A DNA stretch of 64,000 bases, taken from assembly GCA_015832175.1 (NCBI GenBank), contig WJXW01000020.1, positions 247,489 through 311,488 on the forward strand, written 5' to 3'. The notes beneath the pieces were generated by a model. It made no database searches. It saw nothing but the letters and a program-made list of their open reading frames with translations, and was not told the origin of the DNA. Positions 1 to 10,916 of the stretch are shown piece by piece (the stretch's first letter is position 1; the number at the start of each line of letters is the position of its first letter). A program made the translations under genes and the position numbers. This DNA is from Paraphaeosphaeria minitans. Its lineage: Eukaryota > Ascomycota > Dothideomycetes > Pleosporales > Didymosphaeriaceae.

Positions 1-379
1 AGCGCCACATATCCGCTAGCACGTATGACGCACCTGTGGCTGGTGCTGCGCTGAGGGCGAACTCTTAACACCAAGCCAAAACAGGACCCCGCTCCCGCAC
101 TTTGGCGGGGCCTGATTTAGCTTCCAAGGGCCCTGTTCCGATTCCGCTGTGGAGCCTTTTTGGTCCCTAGAAGAACTTGGCAAAGTCTACGCAAAGATTG
201 CAAAGCCAATTTGAAGAGTGTACAAGGACCGCATCTGCGGTGATTGGGCGGGCAAGCCGTGAGTCCAAGAAGTCGCAAGGCCAGGAAAGTGATGCGCAAC
301 ACTGTGAAGAATCTTGAGGGAACCTAAGCCAATTTGATGAACCTGGAGCGTAAAGCGGTCCAGAATCGGTTATGCCAGT
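1..379. other. Left-edge sequence without a recognisable gene
   Basis: No open frame longer than about 60 codons and no motif recognised. It is the 3' flank of the HET gene, interrupted further in by the solo LTR. Confidence 0.5.
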
Positions 380-384
380 GTCAT

Positions 385-524
385 TGTAAGCCCAGGGTAC
401 CTTGTATGGTCACGTGGATAATCCACCGGCCAATCAGCCCACTACTCTATGTATTTAAACCTACATCACAGACCTCTCGGTCATCAGATCAATACACTAC
501 ATCTCCTGTACCCAACTGCTTACA
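385..524 (+). repeat. Solo LTR of a Ty1/copia-type retrotransposon
   Basis: A 140-bp unit begins TGTAAGCCCAGG and ends CTGCTTACA, so its ends are the perfect 6-bp inverted repeat TGTAAG/CTTACA. It is flanked on both sides by the 5-bp direct repeat GTCAT (380-384 and 525-529), a target-site duplication. It is clearly related to the LTR at 6096-6248: both share TGTAAGCCCAGG, a GTCACGTGGATA block, CCAATCAG and CTGCTTACA, with diverged sequence between. An ATTTAAA TATA-like box lies near 453-460. A solo LTR normally arises by recombination between the two LTRs of a full element. The left copy of GTCAT follows the HET stop codon, so the HET frame is untouched. Confidence 0.9.
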
Positions 525-525
525 G

Positions 526-2532
526 TCATCCTAACTTGAACGTTTTCCACTCTGTTTCCACCGAGTACAGAGCTGTCTTTTCCACTGCACCAATTCCCTT
601 CCTGTAAGCAACGTCATTTTCCCATTCTATCAGCATGACATTGTAAAAGCAAGTTTCCTTGCCTTTTCTAGTAGCGTTAAAGTAGTCTCCTCGACTTCGA
701 CCCCCACTCCCCGGGTGTGGCCATGAAAACATTGTCGGATCAACACAGCTGTCAACCTTCCCCTCCGAAAGGACAATCAGTTGACAACCAGGACTGAGTT
801 GATTCCGTTCTTCTCTTCCGCAAATAAGAGTTCCGACAACCAGGTCATCTATATAGAGGGTGTTGCCTGCATAAGTTAGACTACTGGACAGCCCTGGTTT
901 CTCGTCCACATGCACTCTCTCATTACTCTCAGAATTGGCTGTTTCAACGTCATTTTGTGAGCAATAGATTGATCGCGAGCGAATTATTGGCGTGCGCAAA
1001 CGAGAAGAGATTCTAGCAACGAGAGTAGTGCACAATAACACTGAGGAACCTGCTAACGGATTGTGCGGTGTCTCTTCAGCAAGAGGAAGAGGATAAGCAT
1101 AGCTAATATGCCTCATAGGATCGTTTCGAAGTGTGTAATAGTCCCCGTCAGGATGAGATTGGCGCTCCCAGTCTGCGGGAAGCGAAGCTTGAGGCGTTTT
1201 GCGCAATGCCTGGTACTCATAGAACCCATTGAAGCCTATCGTTGGTGGTGAGGGCTTGACAACTTGTGAGAGGCGTTTATCAGCGTTTTCCAAACGTTCG
1301 CGACTTATCGATCCCGTTTCAGGAAGGTGTCCAGGGCTCATGGAATGGAAGTACGCTACTCTTTTCAAGCTAGAATATGGCGCGGGGCGCAGGACCGGGT
1401 CCCATAGTCTAGTGGGCAGGGGATCAGAATAGAAGGGCCGCCATGGCTTGGAACAATCTATGGACCCTGTCCATCCAACCCAACTCCAGCTCGGCTTCCC
1501 TGGACGTCGACTTCGCCCTCGTTCCCACAGTAGTGCTATATCAAAGTAAAATACCGGTAATCCGTGGAAAATACCGCCAGGAAAGGTGGGGCCCATAACG
1601 TCCGTAGCGCCGGCAAACGCTTTCTCAGAATCTTCGTCACGAGTCAATTCTCGCCGGGAGAAATTCTCCACAAGCTCGGCCCAGCGCGAACGATCAGGGA
1701 CTCGACTTAGTATCGACATCATACCCATAGGCGTGTGGGTTGGTGGTCGTTTCACTGTCCTGCCCATTGTCCGTTTCCAGTCTTCCCATGTTTCGTGCCA
1801 TGAACATCTACTGCAGAGCCATATCACTTGTTTGTCGAAGATGAGAAGTCTGCGAGAGAACAAGGATTCCTGGAAAGTCCAACCCCTCTTGGCCCATACG
1901 CTCGAAAATGGAAAGGTTGAATTGATTTCCTTAATCCAGCGCGTACTGTTCACATCGCGATCTTCCGATGGTCCGCCAACACCCTTGAGGCCATGGTTCG
2001 CATCAGAGCCCTCAGCGGCCACAATAGTGTACTCAGCGCTCGTATAAATGCGGGCCATCGACATTAGCATGTCATCCATGACCTCTTTTGGTGAATCTTG
2101 AAGAAGGCAAAGTCTGTCTACCCACAAATAATTATCTCCTAGTGTCTTGACAAGATGCATGGCGTCTCGAATAGTGCGTGGTAGAGTCGCGCCATCAGTG
2201 TCTTCAAATAGTGCTTCAGGTTTTCCCAATCGCTCCCAATTGGTGGATAAGGTCTGAATCGACTCTACTTGGCCCCACACATACGAAAGCGCAGTGAAAG
2301 GGGTTGAAGACGGGCGTACTACCAAGCATCCAGCGTTAACATCGACGAGAATCAGGTCCACCACACGGCTTGAGAGAGCTTCTGAGTACCGTTCATTGCA
2401 GAGAAATCCGTGGTCTCTACGGCACACCCCTATCCAATCTTGGATTGCTTTGATGTCGATTCGAGGCTTGCGACGCTCCTGACTGTAGGAAGGCCCGCAG
2501 TTTGCGATCACAGAGTCATCGTCAGAATCCAT
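526..2532 (-). CDS. HET-domain (heterokaryon incompatibility) protein
   Basis: A 668-residue intronless frame. HET-family features are visible in order: FTALSYVWG near residue 78, a LPRTIRDAM...YLWVDRLCLLQDS block near 120-150, MARIYTSAEYTIVAAEG near 165, and RGWTFQESLFSRRLLIF near 225. HET domains act in fungal nonself recognition and can trigger regulated cell death; the C-terminal 400 residues match nothing I know. The frame is open upstream to 2622 but has no ATG there; the first ATG, beginning MDSDDD, is at 2532. The TGA stop lies inside the GTCAT duplicated by the solo LTR insertion. No frameshift or internal stop is seen, so the gene appears intact. Confidence 0.9.
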   Translation of the reverse strand: MDSDDDSVIANCGPSYSQERRKPRIDIKAIQDWIGVCRRDHGFLCNERYSEALSSRVVDLILVDVNAGCLVVRPSSTPFTALSYVWGQVESIQTLSTNWERLGKPEALFEDTDGATLPRTIRDAMHLVKTLGDNYLWVDRLCLLQDSPKEVMDDMLMSMARIYTSAEYTIVAAEGSDANHGLKGVGGPSEDRDVNSTRWIKEINSTFPFSSVWAKRGWTFQESLFSRRLLIFDKQVIWLCSRCSWHETWEDWKRTMGRTVKRPPTHTPMGMMSILSRVPDRSRWAELVENFSRRELTRDEDSEKAFAGATDVMGPTFPGGIFHGLPVFYFDIALLWERGRSRRPGKPSWSWVGWTGSIDCSKPWRPFYSDPLPTRLWDPVLRPAPYSSLKRVAYFHSMSPGHLPETGSISRERLENADKRLSQVVKPSPPTIGFNGFYEYQALRKTPQASLPADWERQSHPDGDYYTLRNDPMRHISYAYPLPLAEETPHNPLAGSSVLLCTTLVARISSRLRTPIIRSRSIYCSQNDVETANSESNERVHVDEKPGLSSSLTYAGNTLYIDDLVVGTLICGREERNQLSPGCQLIVLSEGKVDSCVDPTMFSWPHPGSGGRSRGDYFNATRKGKETCFYNVMLIEWENDVAYRKGIGAVEKTALYSVETEWKTFKLG

Positions 2533-3665
2533 ATCGAACGTCCTATGACCGAGATTATGTGATGGTATCCGTGGCTTCTCGTACGAAAACGACGTGCAAT
2601 AAGGGTAGAGTAAGATAGTCAAGCAGTTGGTTTAACGTAACGTCAGCCTTTTAGGCTACCTTCATATGTACCGCCATTTATCAACCCGTGCTGCACCTCG
2701 ATACGTCATCTGTCGCCGAGTTGTTAGTGGACGACCAATAGAGTCCGATAGGAGAGTGATGTGGGTATTCCGGTGAAGCCTCGCTTGGAGTTGCAGAGAA
2801 TGCGCATGCGACTACCCCTCTTGCTAGGTGTAGCCGCTGTCCAATTATATACAACTTCACCAGTGTCGCATTCCCATCTGCAGAAATAAGGGCTTCTTTG
2901 CTTAAATTATCTCTTGGTATATTTTCTTTATGCCGCGATGCGCTTCTGGGCGTCGGAGATGCTGCCATCTCTGGATCACAGCTAACCGCACGGCTTTCTG
3001 CCCACTGATGGATTGGTGATTAGTCCCCTTATGAGTCGACCCTTGACTGGACCAGATTGCTTCTTCGGTTAGCGCAAGTGTCTGCGATGACAGATCGGAA
3101 GTGGCGAGGATGTGGGAACTGCACTCACCGACCCAGGCATGCCTAATATCTGGCCGCAACCTAAACTTAGGCTATGTCTGGCAATAGGGACCCCATTTTG
3201 GGTCTCGCAGTGGACCACTTTTTGGTCACCGTAGTGGACCAGGTTCAGTGGGGTTCCAGATTTCCTCTCCAGATCTAATCAGATCATGGCCTGTGCTTAC
3301 CATCTCTTGGCGACCGCTTCTTTGTCACTTTCCTTTCAGAAACACCAACGCCCATGCTAACATTTCTCTTCATCCACACCGAAAAATCGAGCGCCACCGG
3401 CACTTGTACTAGAGGCGTTGGATTTTCCGGCATACACAATAACAGAGGTTAAGTTTTGAATGGTTGCCACCGAGAACATATGGTGCGTTGTGGTAGGCGC
3501 CAAGAACTTTCGCGTCACAGCCTTCAGCCGCGACAACGTTAGACGCGGATGTATGGGAAATCCGAACCGGTCCCGGTCCCGCTACGGGAACTAACGTTAA
3601 AATGAGACTCAAGGTTGTAGGGCCGAAGAATATGCATCCTTCAGGTTTCTATTAAATTGTCATTT
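2533..3665. other. Intergenic region upstream of the HET gene
   Basis: About 1.1 kb. It contains a 95-codon minus-strand frame with an ATG (2968 down to 2681) that resembles nothing known. Around 3185-3265 is a cluster of short imperfect inverted repeats built on GGGACCC and GTGGACCA, possibly an old transposon end. The rest is featureless. Confidence 0.4.
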
Positions 3666-5261
3666 TTATTGGCGCAAGTTATTCCCTATAATAGACGTCC
3701 TCACCCCACTCCGTTGCAGACACACTTTAATCTCATCCTTACATGCCGGCCCATGCACCGTCACACCCCATCGATGGATCTCATTAATCCATTCCACCAA
3801 CACTCTTATATTATGAACACTCGCCTCGCAATCCCCACCGCGCAGCCGCTCCATTGTACACCCATCCCAGTCACCTTCCCCCGTAATGACAGGCTTGAGC
3901 ACCCAGAGCGAGAAGGTGCTACCAATGAAGGTGAGTCCGAAATGGCGAATCTCGGCGGTAGGAGTAGGGGTCCAGGCGATGGACTCCTTGAGATCGTGCG
4001 ATTGGAGAGCTTTTCGATACAAGCAGAATCTGTTGTAGAGGGCGATGGATCCAGCAGCAGCGACCTGCTTGATTGCGACATCGTCGAGCTCGCCGTCGCG
4101 CTTAAACTCAATGGTAAAGTATGGGCATGCAACGATCTTCTTCACATACGTAACGTCCTCCACCTGCGATCTCCAATCCTCGTTGAAGCCTCGAAGCGAT
4201 AACCAGTATGAGCAGTCCGGCCTAATATCCCAGCTCCAATCAACGCCCTCCTCAATCACCTTCGGCAGTTTGACCCAGTGATTGGAAGGATCAGGTGCAA
4301 GGGAGGGGTTCACCAGGCGTTGGATACGGAACCGACCGTCTTCGGCGACGTAGCCAGCGCGCCGTGGACCTTTCAGAAGGTTTTCCTTTGCGAAGGTCGC
4401 GTACTCGTCTTCGCAGAGTTTCTGCCGCATCATCTCTGTGTATTCGTCCGCAACCGCTTGGAGCTCCCCATCGCTTGTGTCCATCCAGATGGTAATGTGG
4501 TTGAGGCTCTCTATCGCGGTATAGTCATCGTGCTTCGTACCGAAATAATCGAATGGACCCGATGTTGGACGCTTTGAGCGGTCGATCTCGATCCCGTGTC
4601 GCCGAAGCACTTCCTCTTCAAACCGAATGTTGCGAGGTCCTGTTAGTGCCTTTGATCTTGTCGTGCCCTTTGTAGTGATAGACTCGGCGACTGATGCAAT
4701 CTCTAGAGCGGTCGACGGAGGGGACGGAGGTATTTCCTTTTCGACGTTCTTCGTGGTTGGTGCCCCAGACTTTCTGCCTTTCCTCCCTTGTTTTGTACTT
4801 ATCGGTATCGAAGAGCTTGTGCTCATGCTGCGGATTATGCTCCAGAGCTCGGTCGTGGACTTGGGATCGGTCGGCGGTGCAGGTTTCCAAGAAGCACGTT
4901 GCTTCGCGCTATTGCGCGTCGGCTGTCGGTACCGAGGTAAACGATTTTTCACTTCTGTCAATGGTTCTCCGGCGTAATGTAGTATTTGGATCGCGTTGGA
5001 AGCGGGCGTGGCGTGGCGGCGAGTGCAGGAAGGCGGCTGGCGCATCTCCAGGTTCGACGTGTAATCGCTGCAAACATGCGAGATCAACGACGGAGCTAGC
5101 ATAGAGGCAGACACATCGCAATATTGTGAGGTTGTGTGTGGGTGCAACGTTGGTGGTTGGTGGTGACCTTGCACTACAATCGCAGGTCGCGGAATGTGTT
5201 GTTCCGATCGGCTTGGCCAGCGTTGCAGGGAGCAACAACCGACAACGCCGGACCTCCCCAT
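3666..5261 (-). CDS. DUF7924-like protein, possible PD-(D/E)XK nuclease fold
   Basis: A 531-residue single-exon frame. The C-terminal 330 residues resemble the widespread fungal DUF7924 type: a WSWDIRPDCSYWLSLRGF block, then CPYFTIEFKRDGEL near residue 390, then a helix with AAAGSIALYNRF. A hydrophobic strand ending E-F-K after an upstream acidic residue is what a PD-(D/E)XK nuclease core would look like, but the nuclease assignment is inference and activity is unproven. The N-terminal 150 residues are low-complexity and Ser/Thr/Pro-rich, with several possible starts; the ATG at 5261 is the longest choice and MSTSSS near residue 145 is a reasonable alternative. No intron or damage was seen. 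Confidence 0.6.
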   Translation of the reverse strand: MGRSGVVGCCSLQRWPSRSEQHIPRPAIVVQGHHQPPTLHPHTTSQYCDVSASMLAPSLISHVCSDYTSNLEMRQPPSCTRRHATPASNAIQILHYAGEPLTEVKNRLPRYRQPTRNSAKQRASWKPAPPTDPKSTTELWSIIRSMSTSSSIPISTKQGRKGRKSGAPTTKNVEKEIPPSPPSTALEIASVAESITTKGTTRSKALTGPRNIRFEEEVLRRHGIEIDRSKRPTSGPFDYFGTKHDDYTAIESLNHITIWMDTSDGELQAVADEYTEMMRQKLCEDEYATFAKENLLKGPRRAGYVAEDGRFRIQRLVNPSLAPDPSNHWVKLPKVIEEGVDWSWDIRPDCSYWLSLRGFNEDWRSQVEDVTYVKKIVACPYFTIEFKRDGELDDVAIKQVAAAGSIALYNRFCLYRKALQSHDLKESIAWTPTPTAEIRHFGLTFIGSTFSLWVLKPVITGEGDWDGCTMERLRGGDCEASVHNIRVLVEWINEIHRWGVTVHGPACKDEIKVCLQRSGVRTSIIGNNLRQ

Positions 5262-5401
5262 TCAGGAAAAGCCCAGCCACCAGTACGCCACTTGACTCAG
5301 TAATACATCCACACAACGAGAGTTCGAACACCGCAGGCTACTAAGAGGCTCATTTGGTACTTACTCTTCGCCAATACCAAAGGTGACCGCCTCCGGCGCG
5401 C

Positions 5402-5423
5402 GTGTGTGTGTGTGTGTGTGTGT
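5402..5423. repeat. (GT)11 microsatellite
   Basis: Eleven perfect GT dinucleotides, directly upstream of the DUF7924-like gene. Confidence 0.95.
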
Positions 5424-5530
5424 TCTATTAAGGCCATGCACCCTGTGGGTATGGGCCGTTACGATGCGCCAGCTATGTACATATGATGCTTCCACGAATC
5501 CCATGATGAAAGCAGTGATCTTGTTGGACT

Positions 5531-5569
5531 GGACTGGACTGGATTCAGGGTTCGGATCCAGTCCAGTCC
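5531..5569. repeat. Perfect 14-bp inverted repeat (GGACT-based hairpin)
   Basis: Arms GGACTGGACTGGAT (5531-5544) and ATCCAGTCCAGTCC (5556-5569) are exact reverse complements around an 11-nt loop. The arms are themselves tandem GGACT units. A related short palindrome, GGCCAGTCCAGTGGCC, follows near 5653. Confidence 0.85.
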
Positions 5570-5827
5570 GGTGCAAGGGCTCTGGGACTCCTGGAGCGCC
5601 AGTGCAAATCCAGTTCTCATAATTGCTTAGTAAGCAACCTTTTTCAATGGAAAAGGCCAGTCCAGTGGCCGAATACACATTTATTCTACACTATATACTG
5701 CGTCATGGACATCCACAATGTCCATACTGGTTCCATCAATATCGTCCTCGTCCAGAAGATCGTCTTGGTCCATGTAAGAGGCTAAAGCCTAGCTGTAATG
5801 TTCCTCGGTGGAACCTTCGGAGTCCCA

Positions 5828-5850
5828 GAAACTTCTAGAAGTTTCCCGAA
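5828..5850. promoter_or_regulatory. Heat-shock-element array of five pentamers
   Basis: GAAACTTCTAGAAGTTTC is a perfect 18-bp palindrome and reads GAAnnTTCnnGAAnnTTC; one more GAA in phase (5848-5850) makes five alternating pentamers. This is the consensus arrangement bound by trimeric heat-shock factor. An ATATAAAT TATA-like box follows at about 5876. No intact gene is directly downstream; the site may belong to an old LTR promoter in 5790-5940. Confidence 0.6.
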
Positions 5851-6095
5851 CATAGAGCCACGAGGAGTTAGGCAGATATAAATGCTGCCTTACTCCTGAG
5901 ATAGCTTTCTTTCTTCATCGAATACAATCCTGTTACCAGGCATCCGCAACCTTTGCGCAGCCCCTCACACTCAAGTGCATAAGCACTTGCATGAGTCGCG
6001 GGCTTATGTCCTGTCTGGAACGAGAGTAAGCGGAGAAAGCCATTATAATTCTTTGGCGTATTTGGATCAAAGGGCATAGTAACAGTAGGTAAATG

Positions 6096-6248
6096 TGTAA
6101 GCCCAGGACACGTTGCATAGTCACGTGGATACTCCACTGACCAATCAGTCCACTATTCCACATATATCTATAGCTCATGGACATCTCGGTCCAACACACA
6201 ATACAACAGAATACCCATTGTCTCAATTATAGCTCCGACCTGCTTACA
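6096..6248 (+). repeat. 5' LTR of the copia element
   Basis: A 153-bp LTR from TGTAAGCCCAGG to CTGCTTACA, with the same 6-bp inverted ends as the solo copy at 385-524. It contains CCAATCAG near 6141 and a CATATATCTATA TATA-like run near 6160. No matching 3' LTR was found after the coding region. Confidence 0.85.
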
Positions 6249-6259
6249 GTTATGAGCCC
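6249..6259 (+). promoter_or_regulatory. Primer-binding site for half initiator-Met tRNA
   Basis: GTTATGAGCCC starts directly after the LTR end. It is complementary to GGGCUCAUAAC, the anticodon stem-loop of initiator methionyl tRNA. Priming by a cleaved half tRNA is known for Drosophila copia and yeast Ty5, so its position and sequence both confirm the LTR boundary. Confidence 0.8.
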
Positions 6260-6286
6260 GGCCTAATCCGCCTTATCTTCACCAAT

Positions 6287-9200
6287 ATGTCTAAGAATAC
6301 TGTCAGCTCGGACATCATCCTAGAAGGACAAAGCAACTGGGAGCTCTGGTTCTTTGTCGTCAAACGAATCGCCGAAGCAGGAGACGCATGGGAATACATC
6401 GATCCCAACCAACTCCACCATCCTCTCCAGAAGCCAGAGAAGCCTATCCGGCCAGCGCCTACCATCAATGCCAACGGAGCACCACCAACTCAGCCTACCC
6501 AGCATGAACTCATGCAATACAATCAGGATTCCAGCATCTACTACAAGGAGATCAAGGAATACCGACGCTTGAGAGATAAGTTAGGTCAGGTTGAAGCATA
6601 CATTACTAAGACAGTCCAGCAGGATCTGCTCTACCATATCAAAGACAAGCCAACAGTACACGATCAGATCAAAATGCTTCAGAACCTCTACTCTTCAACT
6701 ACTGCCGACCAAGAATACCGCGTTCAAAAAGCATACGAATCTGCCAAAGTTCTCCACGCTCGACGATCTAATATCGAAGACTGGTGCAATGACTTCCTTG
6801 TCGCATACAACCGAGCCAAACAGCTCAATCTGCCAGAAACGCTGCCTATGCTGCCACAGTCTCGCTCGATATCTTCAAAGCCGAGGAAACGTGGAACAAC
6901 AATCGTAACCTTCCCATCACAGAATCAGTTCAGCTATCTACTATCTTGGCTGATTTCTTACGCTACCATCGTACAATGCACTCAAGGAAGACAAACATTC
7001 ATGGAGGTGTATTTGGAGCTACGTTAAATGGCCAAAATTCACCATACAGTAAGAAGAGATCAAGAGATGATGCTAAACCATCAAAGCCTTGCCTCTGTGG
7101 AGACAATCACTTTTGGGGTCAATGCCGGTACATCGACACAGCACTCAGAACAGGAGGGTTCGTCGAAGACCCTGAAAAAGCCAAGAAAGTCGCTGAATAC
7201 GAGGCCAAGGACAAGAAAGGCATACTAAACAAGATTGGGGAGAAGAATCGGCGCTTCAAGAAGCAGAAGAACAAGGATACTGATAAACGAGCTGAATCTG
7301 ATTCGATAGAAATCGACGCCGGCGATGCACTTGCAGGTCAGCCTACGCACGAAGCTTACGCCGTCTTCTCATCCGCATTCAACAATATGCAAACACGTTA
7401 ACGCTATTCGCTCCTCTACTCATGGACACTCGATTCAGCCACGGATATCCACATCTGCAACAGCCCCGCTGAGTTCCAGTGGAAGGCTCCCGCAGTCGAC
7501 GACGATACCGTACTAGCAGGCGGTTCAGAGATATAAATCAAAGCTTGGGGAGAAGTTGAGATACCCCTATCAACACTAAGTGGCATTAAGAAAACGACGC
7601 TGAAACGAGTGGCATTCATCCCTTCCTTCTTCACTAGCCTAGTCTCACTCTCTCGCCTCTCCTCGTCGAATATACACTTCGACTCTGGTCGGATCGTTCT
7701 GTACCGAGAGACGAAAGCAGCGCGAGAGAACATCGCAAACCTTACCCGATTAGGAGGTCATTGGCTAGTTGTGCATCGCTCTCAGTGTCCAACACAGACA
7801 ACACAATATGCAGCATTCGCTACCAATCAGCGCAGACCGCAATACTCGGTCACTTACTAAGCCTCAGCTTCATGTCTTGATGGGACATGCAGGCAGTGAC
7901 GCTATTGATCAGCTACCAAACAACGTGGAAGGCATACTGCCACCTACTGGCTCTGCACCCACCACAGTCAATTGCGAAGAATGCTTGCAAAACAAGGCTC
8001 ACCAGATTATCTCTCGTCGTATTGGACATGAACTCGGCGCTTCTCAACCGTTCGAAACAGTCGCCATCGATCTTATCCAGCTAGATACTACCGGCTACAA
8101 TGGACACCGATATGTGTTCCATGGATTTGATCTATACACCAAACTCAATTTCGTATATACGATCCCGAAGCGCGACAAAGCAACACTGCTCAACGTCCTT
8201 ACTCGTTTAGACCGATCTATCAAGCGCGAATTCAATACCACAGTCACGTTCCTCATCGCTGATGATGAGAAAGGCTATGGTCTAACCGACGACTCAGCGC
8301 GAGCATACTGCTATAAAGAAGGAATCAGGCTTCAAATCAGAGCACCGCACACCAAGGAGCAGAATGGATCCGCAGAGCGTTCAGGCAAGAACCTCATCGA
8401 TCGATCTCGATCAACGCGAGTTACGTCAAACCTACCCCTCGCTCTTAGCCCTGAAATCTACGTAGCTGCTGGATACCTACTCAATCGAACTCCAACAAAA
8501 GCAATAGGATGGAAGACTCCATTTGAAATGGCGTACAACAAGAAGCCGTCAATAGCCCACTTAAGTGTCTATGGCTGCCGTGCCTACGCACTCCGTCCAC
8601 AGATTCCAAGAGGCGATAAACTGACTCCACGCGCTCTCATCGGATATCTAGTCGGCTACGACGCTTCGAACATCTTTCGAGTGTGGCCACCAAAGGCAAG
8701 AAGTAGAGCACATCAAGGAAAGGTCATTCGAACACGAGATGTTACATTTAAGGAGGACCGGTTCTATCAAGAACAGGACGACTTGGACCCACCGCTGTCG
8801 AACACGGAATTGACCCAAGTCATACACACACTTCATATGCCATCTTTGGAGCACCTAGAGGACTCCTCAGAAGACGAGTATGACACTATAGCGGAAACCT
8901 AGCCAGATTGTTCACAAAGTCTCATACCACTGGCGGAGTACCGTTGCTACCAACACCAGCTACTACAGCCTCTCCTCATCCAGATACTCGTTCAGATGGC
9001 TCTGATCAAGGCTCATCAGCTACTCTCGGTCGCAGTCCCACACCAGACATTCAGCCTTCTACTCAAACATCAAGAAAGCGGAAGCGACGCCATTCAATCC
9101 AACGCGACTCGATCGACTCAAACGCTGCACAAAACCGAGAACTTATCGACGGCAACCTACCCCAGACACATATCCTTCCTGAGGGACTCACACGATCCCG

Positions 9201-10916
9201 AAAGCCCTCTCGCAAAAGCAGCAGCTTCTTTGTTAACAAATATTGGTCAACCTTCGTAGCTGCCTCTGCTACAGCGTCTAAGACGCGATTTCATCACTCG
9301 AATCTGCCTCCTGAACCTCGACTTTATCAGGACGTGATGAAGCTACCAGATCCACACAAGCAAGGCTTCATTGCAGCTATGCAGCGTGAAATATCCGACG
9401 TCAAGCGTAAAGATACGTACAGGACGATCACATGGAAGCATGGAAGGATTTCAACGCCCAAGACAATGAGGTCCTGCCACTGCTCTGGGTATTCAAATAC
9501 AAGCTTGACAGCGAAGGATACTTAGCCAAATACAAGGCTAGGGTCTGTGTACGTGGCGACCTTCAGACAACGGCGGAAGATACGTACGCTGCTACACTCG
9601 CCATCCGCATATTCCGAGCACTAATGGCTATCGCGGCCTACTTTAATATGGAAGTTCGACAATACGATGCCGTCAACGCGTTCACAAATGCTCGACTTGC
9701 TACATCAGTATACTGCCATCCACCAGAAGGTTTCTCCGATCCCGATCGTCTGTGGGAACTACGCCGTGCCCTATATGGCCTCAAGGCCTCACCACCACTG
9801 TGGTACAAAGAGCTCACTAAGACTCTTGCAGAGCTTGGACTTCGAGAAGTCAAAGACGCACCCTGTCTTTGGAAGAATGAGAAGCTGCTTGTCTTCTTCT
9901 ACGTCGATGATATTGTTGTCCTTGCCAAACCAGCTCATATAACTGCTCTTGACGATTTCGAACGCAAGCTGCTACGCCGTTACGAGATTCGATCGCTAGG
10001 AGAATTATCAACCTTCTGCGGCATACAGACACATCGCGATAGGTCATCTGGATCCATTTGGCTATCCCAAGAAGCATATCTAGACAAGCTTAGCACCAAA
10101 TATCCATCGCCAAAGTCATTTCATCGACCCCCAGCTACCCCACTTCCACTTGAGGAACTAATTCCTTCAGACGAGCCAAAGAACGACGCCAACATATATC
10201 GATACGCACAATTAGTTGGGTCAATTGGCTATGTAGCAACTGCGACTCGACCCGATGTTTCCAAAGCTCACTCGAAATTAGCAGAATTCCTTATCAATCC
10301 AGCTCAACGCCATATCGACGCTGCCTATCAGACCTTAGAATATCTACGCCATACGAAAGATCGCGCTCTACACTACGACGCTTCAATATCCACAGACGCA
10401 GCGCACATCATGGATCACGAAGAGCCAGACTTCTTTGGAGCTACTGACGCTTCATACGCCGACCACAAGGCCACTCGGAAGAGCTCACAAGGCTATATCT
10501 TCTTTCTATTTGGCGGCCCTATTGACTGGAAGGCAACATTACAACGATGCGTCACCAAATCAACCACCGAAGCTGAGCTACTTGCAGCCTCCTCTGCAGG
10601 TACAGAGCTTCTTTGGTGGAGGAGACTATTCAAGGACATCGAATTCGATCCAGACAACGAGCAAATACTATACTGTGACAACCAGCAAACGATTCGTCTA
10701 GGCACTACAGCCACGCCGCGCCTTAAAACCTCTCTCAGACACGTCGATATACATCATAACTGGCTACGCCAGGAAGCGCAAGCACAAAACATCAATCTCA
10801 CCTATCTGCCAACCAATACTCAGCCAGCGGACGGCCTCACCAAACTTCTTCCAAGACAGAGACATGAAAATTGGGTATCACTTCTTCATTTCAAATCATT
10901 TCCTACAGAACACTAG
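6287..10916 (+). pseudogene. Decayed Ty1/copia gag-pol
   Basis: Gag, protease, integrase, RT and RNase H follow in copia order but over several frames. Gag starts at 6287 (MSKNTVSSDIILEG) and shifts frame near 6850, with a zinc-knuckle remnant CLCGDNHFWGQC near 7100. A TAA at 7399 precedes the protease motif WTLDSATDIHIC, which has DSA instead of the usual DSG, and another TAA follows at about 7534. Integrase occupies about 7860-8750 and includes the GPRTPHTKEQNG-type block as APHTKEQNGSAERSG. A stop at 8900 and a frameshift near 9450 precede RT (9432-10916) with the catalytic YVDD and an RNase H with DASYADHKATRKS. At least two stops and three or more frame changes mean it cannot encode a polyprotein. 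Codon use is not AT-skewed, so heavy RIP is not evident. Confidence 0.9.

Noticed and set aside
1586..2047. 153-codon plus-strand frame opposite the HET gene
   Set aside because: Antisense shadow of a recognised HET domain.
3185..3265. Possible small inverted-repeat transposon around GGGACCC/GTGGACCA
   Set aside because: Pairings are short and inconsistent; no target duplication or clean ends.
3657..4202. Long plus-strand frame opposite the DUF7924-like gene
   Set aside because: Antisense shadow of a frame with better composition and family resemblance.
5790..5940. Definite solo LTR
   Set aside because: The promoter-like layout fits, but I could not identify matching TG...CA ends with a target-site duplication, so it is reported only as a regulatory cluster.
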